A stretch of DNA of 64,000 nt from Funiculus sociatus GB2-C1 (GTDB lineage Bacteria; Cyanobacteriota; Cyanobacteriia; Cyanobacteriales; FACHB-T130). This document shows positions 54,591 to 63,420 of this stretch, in pieces. The DNA lies in contig NZ_JAMPKJ010000012.1 of the NCBI RefSeq assembly GCF_039962115.1, forward strand, positions 1 to 64,000. Direction: 5' to 3'. The translations under genes were made by a program, and so were the position numbers. Within the stretch, counting starts at the first letter, position 1. Each line of letters starts with the position of its first letter. A model generated the notes under the pieces. It was given only the letters and a program-made list of their open reading frames with translations. It did no database searches and was not told the DNA's origin.

Positions 54591-55673
54591 ATGAATTCGC
54601 TTACTAACTTTAAGGCGAAAAGTACGCCAACAACTCAATTAAAATCCACAAATTACGATCGAGCCGAGCAGCAATTTATAAATCTGCTCGAAATGGAAGA
54701 TTTAGACAAGAAAATACAAGCACAACCAGCGATCGCTACTGACTTTGAAACGGCAATGGGAGCGGCCCTGAAAAGTGCATATGAAGACGCACCGGGCGAT
54801 AATGCCGCACACCGCTTTTTACAGCGTATACTTTATCGCATTAATCGCCTCAAACTGTTTTGGTACGACGATCTGCGACACTACACTAACGAGCGGTCTA
54901 TCTACTTGCAATTAGTGCGCGACCAAATTGAGGAAGCTTGGCAAGAATGGGAAATAGCCCAAATTGACGTAGCAGCACTGCAAAAACTTGATCCTAAGCA
55001 AGCGCTAATTGATCGTGTCGCTGCCGATCTCGATCCATCTTTGTCGGATGATAGTCGCTATCTGCGGGAACAGATGACTGAGGCAGGTTATCGTCACCTG
55101 CTGGCAATTGGTTCCTTTGATGGCTTAGTCGAAGGCAGCCGTCTGTCTCGCATCCTGGGTGGTGCGGCAAATGAGGTACAGTGTACGCTCACCAAAGTGC
55201 TGCTAGAAGAGTACGGTAATGGTCGTTATACTCGCAAGCATTCTACATTTTTTGCCCAGATGCTTAACGAGTTTGGGATGAACACCGAACCAGAGGCATA
55301 CTTTGATTTAGTACCTTGGGAAGTGCTGGCTTGCGATAATCATAACTTTCTCGTGACTGAGCGCAAAATCTACTTCTTACGCTACTGTGGTGGACTGACC
55401 TATTTTGAAGTGGCTGGCCCTTCATGGTACAGAAACTATTTAGCCGCAGCGCAACGGTTGCAACTATCAGCAGCGGCGATGGGTTATTGGGAACTGCACA
55501 TTAAGGAAGACGAACGCCACGGACAATGGATGTTAGATGATGTAGCTTTGCCTCTAGCGGAACAATACCCAGGTGAAGCCTGGCAGCTGGTGCTAGGGTA
55601 TGACCAAGAGAAACTGATGGGCGATCGCGCAGGTTCCGCCGTCGTGCGATCTGTCCGCCAAGCCGAAAGGTAA
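54591..55673 (+). CDS. Heme-oxygenase-like diiron oxidase family protein
   Basis: The 360-residue protein has the helical iron-containing redox-enzyme fold. The N-terminal helices contain AAHRFLQRILYRINRLKLFW. The putative metal ligands lie in the later part: EVQCTLTKVLLEEYGNGRYT (glutamate helix), HSTFFAQMLNEFGM, and YWELHIKEDERHGQWMLDDV with the ExxxDERH-like pattern. Related proteins cleave or oxidise amino acids or fatty acids in natural-product pathways. No pathway genes are adjacent, so the substrate is unknown. A 250-bp AT-rich gap precedes ATG 54591. Confidence 0.8.
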   Translation: MNSLTNFKAKSTPTTQLKSTNYDRAEQQFINLLEMEDLDKKIQAQPAIATDFETAMGAALKSAYEDAPGDNAAHRFLQRILYRINRLKLFWYDDLRHYTNERSIYLQLVRDQIEEAWQEWEIAQIDVAALQKLDPKQALIDRVAADLDPSLSDDSRYLREQMTEAGYRHLLAIGSFDGLVEGSRLSRILGGAANEVQCTLTKVLLEEYGNGRYTRKHSTFFAQMLNEFGMNTEPEAYFDLVPWEVLACDNHNFLVTERKIYFLRYCGGLTYFEVAGPSWYRNYLAAAQRLQLSAAAMGYWELHIKEDERHGQWMLDDVALPLAEQYPGEAWQLVLGYDQEKLMGDRAGSAVVRSVRQAER

Positions 55674-55851
55674 TTGGATTTCTAATTTTCTCTCGTTGTG
55701 AAGGGCGTACTTTGAAAGTATGCCCCCAATGAAATAACCCCAGCATATAGCTCAATACGGTTCACTTAAAGCTAAAAATCTGAACATTAAGTACACCGTA
55801 TTGGCATATAGCTAAGGTAATTTTTGGTGAGCTACTGACCTTGATAGCGCA

Positions 55852-56009
55852 GCTGCCTACCTGATTGACTGACAAATCTCGGATGTGTAGGCTGGGTTTC
55901 GTGAACTCTACGCAGCACTGGTGCAGTTCGTTAAGTTTCGCTTACGTTCTACCCAACCTACGATTTTTCAAGGGTTTTAGGAGTTTTGTCAGTCAATCAG
56001 GCTGCCTAC
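55852..56009. mobile_element. 140-bp MITE with intact 9-bp target duplication
   Basis: The element spans 55861-56000. It is bounded by 16-bp inverted ends, CTGATTGACTGACAAA and its exact complement, and flanked on both sides by the 9-bp direct repeat GCTGCCTAC (55852-55860 and 56001-56009). It contains inner arms GTAGGCTGGGT and ACCCAACCTAC and no gene of its own. Ends beginning CTGA with a 9-bp duplication fit mobilisation by an IS4-type transposase; this is inference. It lies between the diiron oxidase gene and the Gly/Thr repeat gene. Confidence 0.85.
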
Positions 56010-56323
56010 AGTATTTATTGTATCCAGAAGCACAGCTTAAGTTAATATCAGGTCAATTCTTTAGGTATAACTAAGTCTCTCTTTGGGTAGGAGTGGTGGC
56101 AAACAATAGCAGTTACTCTGCTTTACATAGGATAAATTTGGACAAAAACAGCAAATACCTCTGGCCATTCCAACCCTAATCAAAACAAGAATTTTCCTGA
56201 ATCGGTGCTGCGCGATCGCAAAACCTATGACTGTTTTCAATTCAACCGCCAATTAACTTGCTGATACCTTGTTGGCAACATCAAAAACCACAGCTCTCTA
56301 GAAAATTAAGAGAAAACATTACT

Positions 56324-57211
56324 ATGAAGCCTTCTCATTTGTCCAGAATCTTGTTTGCTGGTACTTTTGCCCTAACTGTAGCCACTCTACCCTTAGCTGT
56401 GCCTACTTCTGCCCAGACTGGCGGTGGTGCGGGTGGTTCGGGTTCCGGGACTGGTGGTGCAGGTAGCACTACTGGAACAACTGGAACGACTGGGACGACT
56501 GGAACGACTGGTGGTGCAGGTAGCACTACTGGAACAACTGGAACGACAGGAACAACTGGAACGACAGGGACGACTGGAACGACTGGGACTGGTGGTGCAG
56601 GTAGCACTACTGGGATAACAGGTGCAGATAGCACTACTGGAACGACAGGGACGACTGGGACTGGTGGTGCAGGTAGCACTACTGGAACAACTGGAACGAC
56701 TGGGACGACTGGAACGACTGGGACTGGTGGTGCAGGTAGCACTACTGGGATAACAGGTGCAGATAGCACTACTGGAACGACAGGGACGACTGGGACTGGT
56801 GGTGCAGGTAGCACTACTGGAACAACTGGAACAACTGGAACAACTGGAACAACTGGAACGACTGGTGCAGATAGCACTACTGGAACGACTGGTGCAGGTA
56901 GCACTACTGGAACGACTGGAACGACTGGTGCAGGTGGTTCAACTTCTGGGACAACCACGGCTCCTTACGGTACCACGACAACTCCTGATGCCACGACTGG
57001 GACAACCACGGCTCCTGATGCCACGACTGGGACAACTACGGCTCCTGATGCCACGACGACAACTCCTAGTGATACTACGGGAACAACCACTTACTCTGGA
57101 GTTCGTTCTGAAACACGCGATAGCAATTCCTGGGGCTGGCTAGGTTTGCTTGGTTTAATCGGTTTAGCCAACTTGTTCCGCAACCGTCAAGAACCTGTGC
57201 GTCAACGTTAA
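56324..57211 (+). CDS. Exported Gly/Thr-repeat protein with WGWLGLLG C-terminal tail
   Basis: ATG 56324 opens a 295-residue protein with a signal peptide (about 1-29, ending TSAQTG). Residues 30-205 are made almost wholly of TGTTGTTG units with GGAGSTT and GADSTT interruptions. A Thr-rich segment follows ([18 protein letters not shown]). The C-terminus has [18 protein letters not shown] and [10 protein letters not shown], a tail found on many exported cyanobacterial proteins. Its membrane-plus-basic pattern suggests a sorting signal. The product is probably a surface or periplasmic low-complexity protein. Confidence 0.75.
   Translation: MKPSHLSRILFAGTFALTVATLPLAVPTSAQTGGGAGGSGSGTGGAGSTTGTTGTTGTTGTTGGAGSTTGTTGTTGTTGTTGTTGTTGTGGAGSTTGITGADSTTGTTGTTGTGGAGSTTGTTGTTGTTGTTGTGGAGSTTGITGADSTTGTTGTTGTGGAGSTTGTTGTTGTTGTTGTTGADSTTGTTGAGSTTGTTGTTGAGGSTSGTTTAPYGTTTTPDATTGTTTAPDATTGTTTAPDATTTTPSDTTGTTTYSGVRSETRDSNSWGWLGLLGLIGLANLFRNRQEPVRQR
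56450..57075 (+). repeat. Minisatellite coding for Thr/Gly tracts
   Basis: Nine-base units of the form GGAACGACT/GGGACGACT are repeated many times, nested in higher-order blocks containing GGTGCAGGTAGCACTACT. The array keeps the frame and can be read open on the other strand too. Copy number probably varies between isolates. Confidence 0.8.
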
Positions 57212-57316
57212 TCCAAACTGCTGCGAGTGCGGATGGCAGTAAGGTTATGGTGGCGAATTCTGGCTGTTGATATTAAAACGCTTAATTTCAACAGCCTAGA
57301 TAACGCCTGAGATAGA

Positions 57317-57359
57317 CAATTCCCAAAACACACCTCTTAAGAGTGTGTTCTGGGAATTG
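57317..57359 (+). terminator. Imperfect stem-loop after the Gly/Thr repeat gene
   Basis: CAATTCCCAAAACACAC (57317-57333) pairs with GTGTGTTCTGGGAATTG (57343-57359) with few mismatches, about 105 bp after the stop codon. It may end transcription of the repeat-protein gene. The gap up to 57528 holds one other hairpin and nothing else recognised. Confidence 0.5.
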
Positions 57360-57449
57360 CTGCGATCGCAAGTTTGTTTTAGTATTCAAAGCAATAAAGC
57401 TGATTTTTCAGTAAGATATTTTAAATTTAAGAGTAATGAATATATATAC

Positions 57450-57482
57450 AGATGCCCGACTTCTTTGAGAAGTCGGGCATCT
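57450..57482. terminator. Perfect 15-bp-stem hairpin
   Basis: AGATGCCCGACTTCT and AGAAGTCGGGCATCT form a perfect 15-bp stem around TTG. This GCCCGACTTCT-type stem-loop recurs in cyanobacterial genomes. It may function as a bidirectional terminator or belong to a small dispersed repeat. Confidence 0.65.
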
Positions 57483-57528
57483 CGCATTCACAAATCGTTT
57501 AGCGCTGCTATAGACTAATATTTTTTAG

Positions 57529-57684
57529 ATGGGTTTAAAAAAAAAGCCTGGGAGTTTCTGGGTGGAAGCCAAGGGCAATGTTAAGGATTTTTACAATAGC
57601 GAGAAGCTGCGTAATCGTGACATACGCGATCGCATAAAGCTCGACTACAACCCGGAACGCTTCCCTCACGGGGAGCGAACCTAG
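57529..57684 (+). pseudogene. Short gene fragment of unknown family
   Basis: ATG 57529 opens 51 codons reading GSFWVEAKGNVKDFYNSEKL and then RDRIKLDYNPERFPHGERT before a stop. The composition and folded-protein look suggest it is the beginning of a gene that has been cut. No homologous family could be named with confidence. The next 150 bases are non-coding and structured. Confidence 0.35.
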
Positions 57685-57829
57685 CAAAGTGCATTTGGGC
57701 CATTCTGCGTCAGCTCTCTTCCCAGTTCTAAAGGAACTTGTATGCTGTAGACTTTACGCTTACTGCATAGCCGGACTTATCGCATTAGTTTGTACCTTCT
57801 GGCTCATGAGTCTAGCGGAGACTTAGGAG
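57685..57829. other. Non-coding segment with several small hairpins
   Basis: This stretch lacks any open frame of note and contains nested short inverted repeats, for example GTTCTAAAGGAAC and AGTCT-AGCGG-AGACT. It could be a remnant of a mobile element's untranslated RNA or a degenerate gene. The evidence is only the hairpins. Confidence 0.25.
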
Positions 57830-58006
57830 TTAGTGCCTTATTTTCCAAACCCTTGTAGAAGCTCCCAGGAGCGTTAACCACAGGTTCTGATCTGTTGTCC
57901 TATCAACAACATAACCGCTATTGTTTTCACCACCGTCTACCTGAAGAATTGCTTCAACGTTAAGAGGGCGTGTAATTTTTGATACAAAGAAGTCCCTGGC
58001 TGACAT
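57830..58006 (-). CDS. Short ORF of unknown function, possible fragment
   Basis: On the minus strand ATG 58006 begins MSARDFFVSKITRPLNVEAI and runs 58 codons to a stop at 57830, passing LQVDGGENNSGYVVDRTTDQ. Codon use looks protein-like and the frame is uninterrupted, but no ribosome site or family was recognised. It may be a leftover of a larger gene. Confidence 0.3.
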   Translation of the reverse strand: MSARDFFVSKITRPLNVEAILQVDGGENNSGYVVDRTTDQNLWLTLLGASTRVWKIRH

Positions 58007-58166
58007 CTAGCCACAAGTTAAAATACACTACAAAATACTAGGTTTATGAAGTTTCATTTCAACGCAAAACCTAGTGGCTTGAATGGGCAGAAGTATTTAT
58101 TAATGGTTGTTACAAATGGAGTCTAGGCAATTACCAAGCCGCTATATGAATGTCTAAAATCAAAAT

Positions 58167-58970
58167 ATGATCACAAAGCGCTATAACAACCAACAAATCC
58201 AATCGTTCGCCCAATCAGTTTGGAACGATGGCTATTGCGTGTTGCCCAATTACTTCTCTCCAGCAACACTCAATTCCTGGCGTGAGGCTTTCGCGCCGAT
58301 GCTCTCGGATCACATCGCCCGCGAAGGTAAGCTGCGTAATCGCGGCACATCCCGCTATTATGTCACCCTTCCCTTCACCGCTCCCTTTGCTGACCCCAGT
58401 ATCTACGAAGATGACGATATTTTGGCAATTGTTGAGCTATTGGTAGGCAAAGATGCAGTCATGTGTCAGCTGGCGACGGACACGCCCTTGCTGGGATCTG
58501 AATATCAAGATGTGCATAGGGATGCGCCGCCACTTTTCCCGGAAACTGGTGAAGAAACACCAGCTTTCCAGCTTGCAGTCAACTTTCCACTCGTAGATAT
58601 AACCCTGGAAAACGGCCCGATGGAGATTGTGCGCGGTACGCACATGATCTCAAAGGAGGAAGGACTGCGCCGCATGGAGTCCGGTGAAATAAAGTTAGAA
58701 CCCATTACTATGCGACTGGGTGATGTGATGATCCGCGATGTGCGGGGTCTGCACCGGGGTACTCCTAACTATACGGAAACACCACGCCCGATGGTGGTGA
58801 TTGGCTATAGCCGTCGCTGGCTATATCGTCCGGAGGTGTGTATTCATGTCCCGCGTGCTACTTACGATACCCTCTCGGAACGCGCCCGCCATTTGTTACG
58901 TTTTAATCCGATTGTCGAATCTGTTGATGAAAAACCCAAAGTTGAGGTTTATCAGTCTTACGCTTACTAA
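58167..58970 (+). CDS. Phytanoyl-CoA dioxygenase (PhyH)-family oxygenase
   Basis: The 267-residue protein is a predicted Fe(II)/2-oxoglutarate-dependent oxygenase. Iron ligands are His117 and Asp119 in DVHRDAPPLFPE, and His196 in GLHRGTPNY. The arginine in TPRPMVVIGYSRR is placed to bind 2-oxoglutarate. The N-terminal region WNDGYCVLPNYFSPATLNSW is characteristic of PhyH proteins. Its substrate is unknown; similar proteins hydroxylate natural products or lipids. It stands alone, and a pair of hairpins follows. Confidence 0.87.
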   Translation: MITKRYNNQQIQSFAQSVWNDGYCVLPNYFSPATLNSWREAFAPMLSDHIAREGKLRNRGTSRYYVTLPFTAPFADPSIYEDDDILAIVELLVGKDAVMCQLATDTPLLGSEYQDVHRDAPPLFPETGEETPAFQLAVNFPLVDITLENGPMEIVRGTHMISKEEGLRRMESGEIKLEPITMRLGDVMIRDVRGLHRGTPNYTETPRPMVVIGYSRRWLYRPEVCIHVPRATYDTLSERARHLLRFNPIVESVDEKPKVEVYQSYAY

Positions 58971-59001
58971 GAATATCTAATTAGATTAAAATCAACACCT
59001 A

Positions 59002-59114
59002 AATTACCCTGTTTGCCCAGCTGCATTTTGTTTAATATTTGCAGATGAGACAGGGTAATTGGTTTTAGGGGAATTTTTCTAATGTTTGGGATGGCGATCG
59101 CATTCCATCCCAAA
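59002..59114 (+). terminator. Two hairpins after the PhyH gene
   Basis: AATTACCCTGT (59002-59012) pairs with ACAGGGTAATT (59050-59060). About 25 bases later TTTGGGATGG (59085-59094) pairs with CCATCCCAAA (59105-59114), followed by a GTTCCTTTTTA tract. The second is the better terminator. The remaining gap to 59647 is AT-rich with nothing recognised. Confidence 0.6.
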
Positions 59115-59647
59115 GTTCCTTTTTACCTTAACAAAACTTAAACAATTTATCAGGGGCTAACGTAGATCCAAGCTTATGCCAGAAGTATTGTATTCAAGCC
59201 CCTAAAACGCTTCACCAAAGGCTTTTGTATAAAAATTTACAGATAAAATCAAAACTGGATCGTGCCTTTAGGCAGACGAATAGATAAAACAGCAGGGTTA
59301 ATTTGTAGTAGATTGGCTAATTGGCTTCCAATGGCGATTGAGCAGCGTTAAGGGGGCAATAAGAATACTTAATAGAAAAACTACTAATACTGCAAGTTTT
59401 CCAAAAGCTGTGGAGCCGGAACTGTAGTGATATTGTGGATTGTTTTGGCTGGATACAAAAAGTCGATTATCTTATCTACACAGGTTGGTTCTGACTCATT
59501 CACCTAATCTTTAAATCTACGGCTTTCTGTCACCGTTACTGAAGAAAACAGCTGATGGATAGCAACCAGTTAGTATGTGTTTTTTAGAAAAATCCGCAGA
59601 TAAACATAGATAAAGACGTTCATAAAGAAAGTGGAGCCAGAAATGAT

Positions 59648-60643
59648 ATGAATTTAAATCGATTTTCTCAAGAGATAAAGGTTGCACACTGGCGTGCAGC
59701 TACTTTGAACGAGTGCGCTCGTAAATCGCTTTTACAGCAACAAAACCTAGTATCAGAATCTTTTGAGGAACTGTATGCTGCTTTGGAAAAACTTCAAGTA
59801 GCTCAGGAGCAGTTAAGCTTATTAAATCAGAAGCTTGCTGCGGCTCACCAGGTAGCCCAAGGGGAACGCCAGCGCTACCAAGACTTATTGGAATTTATCC
59901 CAGATCCCTGTCTGGTGACTGATATGGCAGGGGTCATTCAAGAGGCAAACGGCGCTGCGGCGACGATGCTCAACGTCCCGCAGCGGTTCTTGGTTGGTAA
60001 GCCCCTGGTTCTGTTTGTAGTCGAACAAGAGCGTCGAGCGTTTCGTTGGGAACTAAATCGGCTCTGCCAAGTGGATCGGCTTGAGGAGTGGAAAGTGCAT
60101 TTGCGATCGCGCGATAGGGAGCAGTCTATGGATGTGTCCCTGACGGTGGCTACTATCCGCAACTGGGGAGGCAAAGCGATCGCTCTACGCTGGCTTCTAC
60201 GCGACATTACTCTGGTTGAGCGAGCAGGAGAAGAACTGCGGTTACTCAAAGAAGCTGTGCAACAGATTGAAGAGTGCATCATTATCACATCAGCCGAACT
60301 TGAAGAACCGGGGCCGAGAATTCTCTTTGTTAACCCAACTTTTACTAAAATTACGGGCTATACTCCCGAAGAGATTATTGGCAAAACACCACGTATTCTG
60401 CAAGGCGCTAAAACAGATCGCTCAGTCTTAGAGAAATTGCGTCGGAACTTGTCACAGGGACAACCATTTCAGGGTGAGACAATAAACTACAGCAAGGATG
60501 GTAAGGAATATAAGGTGCAGTTGAATTGCGCCCCGATCCACAACGAACGAGGAGAAATTAAGCATTTTCTCTCCCGCCAACGCTACATTCCTCTAGAGCA
60601 TTCCAATGATGCAAATTGTTTGGAAACCCCACCCTCACCGTAA
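59648..60643 (+). CDS. Double-PAS-domain signalling protein without output domain
   Basis: The 331-residue protein has an N-terminal helical coiled-coil (about 15-75), PAS domain 1 (about 80-190, PDPCLVTDMAGVIQEANGAA) and PAS domain 2 (about 200-310). PAS 2 contains ILFVNPTFTKITGYTPEEII followed by GKTPRILQGAKT, typical of flavin or LOV-like PAS domains, though the LOV cysteine motif (NCRFLQ) is absent. No kinase, cyclase or phosphodiesterase domain follows. The last residues, CLETPPSP, are coded by an inverted repeat, which suggests that the original C-terminus has been replaced. Confidence 0.8.
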   Translation: MNLNRFSQEIKVAHWRAATLNECARKSLLQQQNLVSESFEELYAALEKLQVAQEQLSLLNQKLAAAHQVAQGERQRYQDLLEFIPDPCLVTDMAGVIQEANGAAATMLNVPQRFLVGKPLVLFVVEQERRAFRWELNRLCQVDRLEEWKVHLRSRDREQSMDVSLTVATIRNWGGKAIALRWLLRDITLVERAGEELRLLKEAVQQIEECIIITSAELEEPGPRILFVNPTFTKITGYTPEEIIGKTPRILQGAKTDRSVLEKLRRNLSQGQPFQGETINYSKDGKEYKVQLNCAPIHNERGEIKHFLSRQRYIPLEHSNDANCLETPPSP

Positions 60644-60667
60644 ACGGTGAGGGTGGGGTTTCCAAAC
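60618..60667. repeat. Perfect 23-bp inverted repeat containing the PAS gene's stop codon
   Basis: Bases 60618-60640 and 60645-60667 are exactly complementary around the loop TAAA, which supplies the TAA stop. The left arm codes the last residues of the PAS protein. It resembles the dispersed CCCCACCCTCACCG hairpin elements of cyanobacteria and could also act as a terminator. Confidence 0.8.
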
Positions 60668-61040
60668 AAAAGTGATTTTTTTCTAAGTATGCCGATAACG
60701 CGATCGCGCTCGAAATTCCTTTGTGAACATTAACTTGTGGATAAATGGAAATTGCTGACATAATTCTGCACTGATTGCCAGCCATGTAGAAAGTGGGTTG
60801 AGTAGAGGAATCTCACCCAAGACGCATAAGTATTTGTTGGCTTTCTCAACCCAAGTAAAACTTTTCTATAATTAAGTATTAAATTGATAATTATTATTAA
60901 TTAAAATTGCGATAACAAAATAAATTTTAATGTTATTCATTTTAACAATTCCTTGCTGTTGCACATCTGAAAGTTTAGAAGCACAGCCAATCTCTTGCAC
61001 ACGAAGAAGTTATAAATTTTAAACCTAAAACTATTTTTAA

Positions 61041-61250
61041 ATAGACTGTATTAGTTACAGAGGAGCGGGTTTTCAAGGCGCATCTCTCATCACTGATAAT
61101 CTGCACTATCGATTCTTCGGTCTTTGGGATGAGTACAACGCCGTTACCAATGCGTTACGCTGTCTGATTGCTGGGCATACTTTTGTGACTGTTGAGGATG
61201 TAGTAAGACTACCTACACCCCCGATTTTGTCGATATTAGCCTGGTGTTAA
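61041..61250 (+). pseudogene. Gene fragment without a start
   Basis: After an in-frame stop at 61038-61040 the frame reads FQGASLITDNLHYRFFGLWD and then TNALRCLIAGHTFVTVEDVV before TAA at 61248-61250. It has protein-like composition but no start codon. It is probably the 3' end of a lost gene. No family name can be given. The rest of the 60668-61040 gap is AT-rich with no other feature. Confidence 0.35.
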
Positions 61251-61263
61251 TTAACTAATAAAT

Positions 61264-61758
61264 ATGGAAACTAAACAAAACCAACACAGACTACTAATTA
61301 TTGCTGGTATCCTTCTTGGGATGGGCTTCGCAGGATTTTTTGATGGCATCATGCTGCATCAAATCCTTCAATGGCACCATATGCTAACAAGCGTTCAGCC
61401 TACTACGAACATCGGCAGTTTTGAAGTAAATACCTTCTGGGATGGTCTTTTCAATGCCAGCACATACGCCATGACTATAGCTGGACTCGTGTTGGTCTGG
61501 CGTGCGGGTTTGCGGGGCGATTTTGTGGGGAAGTCAAAGACTTTTGGGGGAGCTTTGCTTGTTGGTGCAGGTGCTTTCAACGTAATTGAAGGAATAATTA
61601 ACCACCACATTCTCGGCATTCATCATGTAAAATCTGGGCCTAATGAACTTGCCTGGGATATCGGATTTCTCATTCTAGGTGCGCTTCTTGCTGTGGTCGG
61701 TGGGATTCTATGGCGAGATGGAGGACGGGAAATCGCACCTACTGAAATCAAAAGCTAA
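61264..61758 (+). CDS. DUF2243-family membrane protein
   Basis: The 164-residue protein has four hydrophobic segments and the family's histidine-rich marks, DGIMLHQILQWHHML near residue 27 and IINHHILGIHHV near residue 112. These are well placed to bind metal in or near the membrane. DUF2243 proteins are often found near cytochrome oxidase or copper genes, but no such gene is present here. ATG 61264 starts right after the preceding fragment. A 540-bp gap follows (61759-62296), AT-rich, in which nothing was recognised. Confidence 0.85.
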   Translation: METKQNQHRLLIIAGILLGMGFAGFFDGIMLHQILQWHHMLTSVQPTTNIGSFEVNTFWDGLFNASTYAMTIAGLVLVWRAGLRGDFVGKSKTFGGALLVGAGAFNVIEGIINHHILGIHHVKSGPNELAWDIGFLILGALLAVVGGILWRDGGREIAPTEIKS

Positions 61759-62296
61759 AATTGTAAATTTTGTGTTTTGAATTTTGGATTCAAATGGTTT
61801 TGAATTTTGGCAACAATTGGAGCCAATTTACAACTTAAAAAAATAACCATAGGCTCTCAAATTAAAATTTGAAGACAGCGAACAAATAAAAGGTAATATA
61901 ACGTGTCTTAAGATAGATATTATAGATAAGTGGTAGTGCTGGATATATTGGCTTTCATGCTTTCCTAGCAATAGAATAAGCAGGGTAGGAAGCGATCGCA
62001 CCCACTTGTCGGATGTATCCCAATGCTAGCAAATATATCCCTACGCTACTCAGGTACATTGCTTGTGGTTTCCCATCTTCCTTGAGGAGGAGCAACTATT
62101 GCTACTTCAGAAATGTTTTTGTATTGTATTTAACAGACTAAATTAACAGTAAGCTGTATCTCCGGTGGGAAGATAGAACAACCCCGGTAAAGGTAAGTTT
62201 AAGGTACGGCTGTGGAGTCAACGTTTCTGTGGAAAAAAGCGTGACTAGAACCACAAAAATATCAAAGTAATTCTGCATTTATAGGTGGAGGGAGAT

Positions 62297-62851
62297 ATGG
62301 AAGTAAGCGATCGCATACATGGTATTGGAGTATTTTCTAACCGTGAAGAAGCCCAACAGGGAATCAATGAATTAAAAGCTTCAGACTTCCCAATGGACAA
62401 AGTTTCTGTCATTGCTAGAGATGCAGACCACAACGATCAGCTTAGCGGTGCGGAGATGAGCGATCGCGTTGGTAGTCAAGATGTAGGATCTGCAACAGGA
62501 GTGGTGGCTGATGCTGTCACAGGCGCTACCTGGGGTACTGTATTAGTTGGGTTGACCAGTCTAGCTATTCCCGGTGTAGGCCCAGTCTTAGCCGCGGGTT
62601 CCCTTGGCGTGGCGCTACTTACTGGCGTGGCGGGTACTGGATTGGGAGCATTAGCTAGTAATAATTTGGTTAAGGCGATGACCGATTTAGGCATTCCCGA
62701 AGAACAAGCTAGAGCTTATAGCGATCGCCTCCATCTAGGCAAGTATTTGCTTATAGTAGATGGCTCAGATGAGGACATTCATCGCGCTGAAGCAATCTTA
62801 AGCAATAAGGGTATTAAAGATTGGGGCATTTTTAATCCCGCACAGGTTTAA
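62297..62851 (+). CDS. General stress protein-like (YflT-type) hydrophobic protein
   Basis: The start at ATG 62297 follows a strong GGAGGGAGAT site. The 184-residue protein begins with a ferredoxin-like YflT region (GIGVFSNREEAQQGINELKA and SVIARDA). A Gly/Ala-rich hydrophobic middle (about 65-125) follows, with VVADAVTGATWGTVLVGLTS, and a C-terminal region that binds back, IPEEQARAYSDRLHLGKYLL and VDGSDEDIHRAEAIL. Such proteins are induced by general stress; their mechanism is unknown. It is monocistronic with a terminator downstream. Confidence 0.8.
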   Translation: MEVSDRIHGIGVFSNREEAQQGINELKASDFPMDKVSVIARDADHNDQLSGAEMSDRVGSQDVGSATGVVADAVTGATWGTVLVGLTSLAIPGVGPVLAAGSLGVALLTGVAGTGLGALASNNLVKAMTDLGIPEEQARAYSDRLHLGKYLLIVDGSDEDIHRAEAILSNKGIKDWGIFNPAQV

Positions 62852-62888
62852 TACTCAGGACAGCACAAACAAAGGATGATTCTTGTAG

Positions 62889-62922
62889 GGCGGGCCGGAA
62901 GGTTCGCCCTCTTTATTAGGGG
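62889..62922 (+). terminator. Likely terminator of the stress-protein gene
   Basis: GGGCGGGCC (62889-62897) pairs with GGTTCGCCC (62902-62910) through G-C and two G-U pairs, with a GGAA loop, and TCTTTATT follows. It lies about 40 bp after the stop codon. The remainder of the gap up to 63420 has no gene; it holds one HIP1 site and AT-rich sequence. Confidence 0.65.
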
Positions 62923-63420
62923 AAGCTGGGATTTTTCTCTTCACTAATTCCCAATTCCCGCCTAATACAAGTGATGTTTAGCCTACCTTTTCTATCTTAA
63001 TACATATTGACTTTACCCGCCTTCCTTATTTTGGTAGAAAGTCAGCCTTAACCTGGGATAGAGGCTGTTAAAAAATATTACGTGTTACTTTATATGTAGG
63101 CACAAATATGCTCTTAGAAGGAATACCTTTCCAAAATATCTGCGATAAAACAGCGATCGCTCTTATCAAGATGTTTTATCGGGGTTTAAATTTCACCATT
63201 AAATATCCAAAGCGAGCCTACTAATACCAATTGGCTTGATTAACGCTACACTTGCGATTCTTTAAAGTCTCTTTTTTCAAGGAGAGTAGGAAAAATATAG
63301 TGTATAGCATCACACAGAAAAATTGGTAAAAGTCTAAGTAACGCTTACGCATCTATCCGGTCTACCCTTTCGGGGATAGTTTGTGCTGAGAAGCTTTAAA
63401 AATATTTTTTTTGAATTGCT

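Noticed and set aside
56335-56958. 207-codon Val/Pro-rich frame on the minus strand
   Set aside because: It is the mirror of the Gly/Thr minisatellite; it lacks a signal peptide and its open state follows from the repeat composition.
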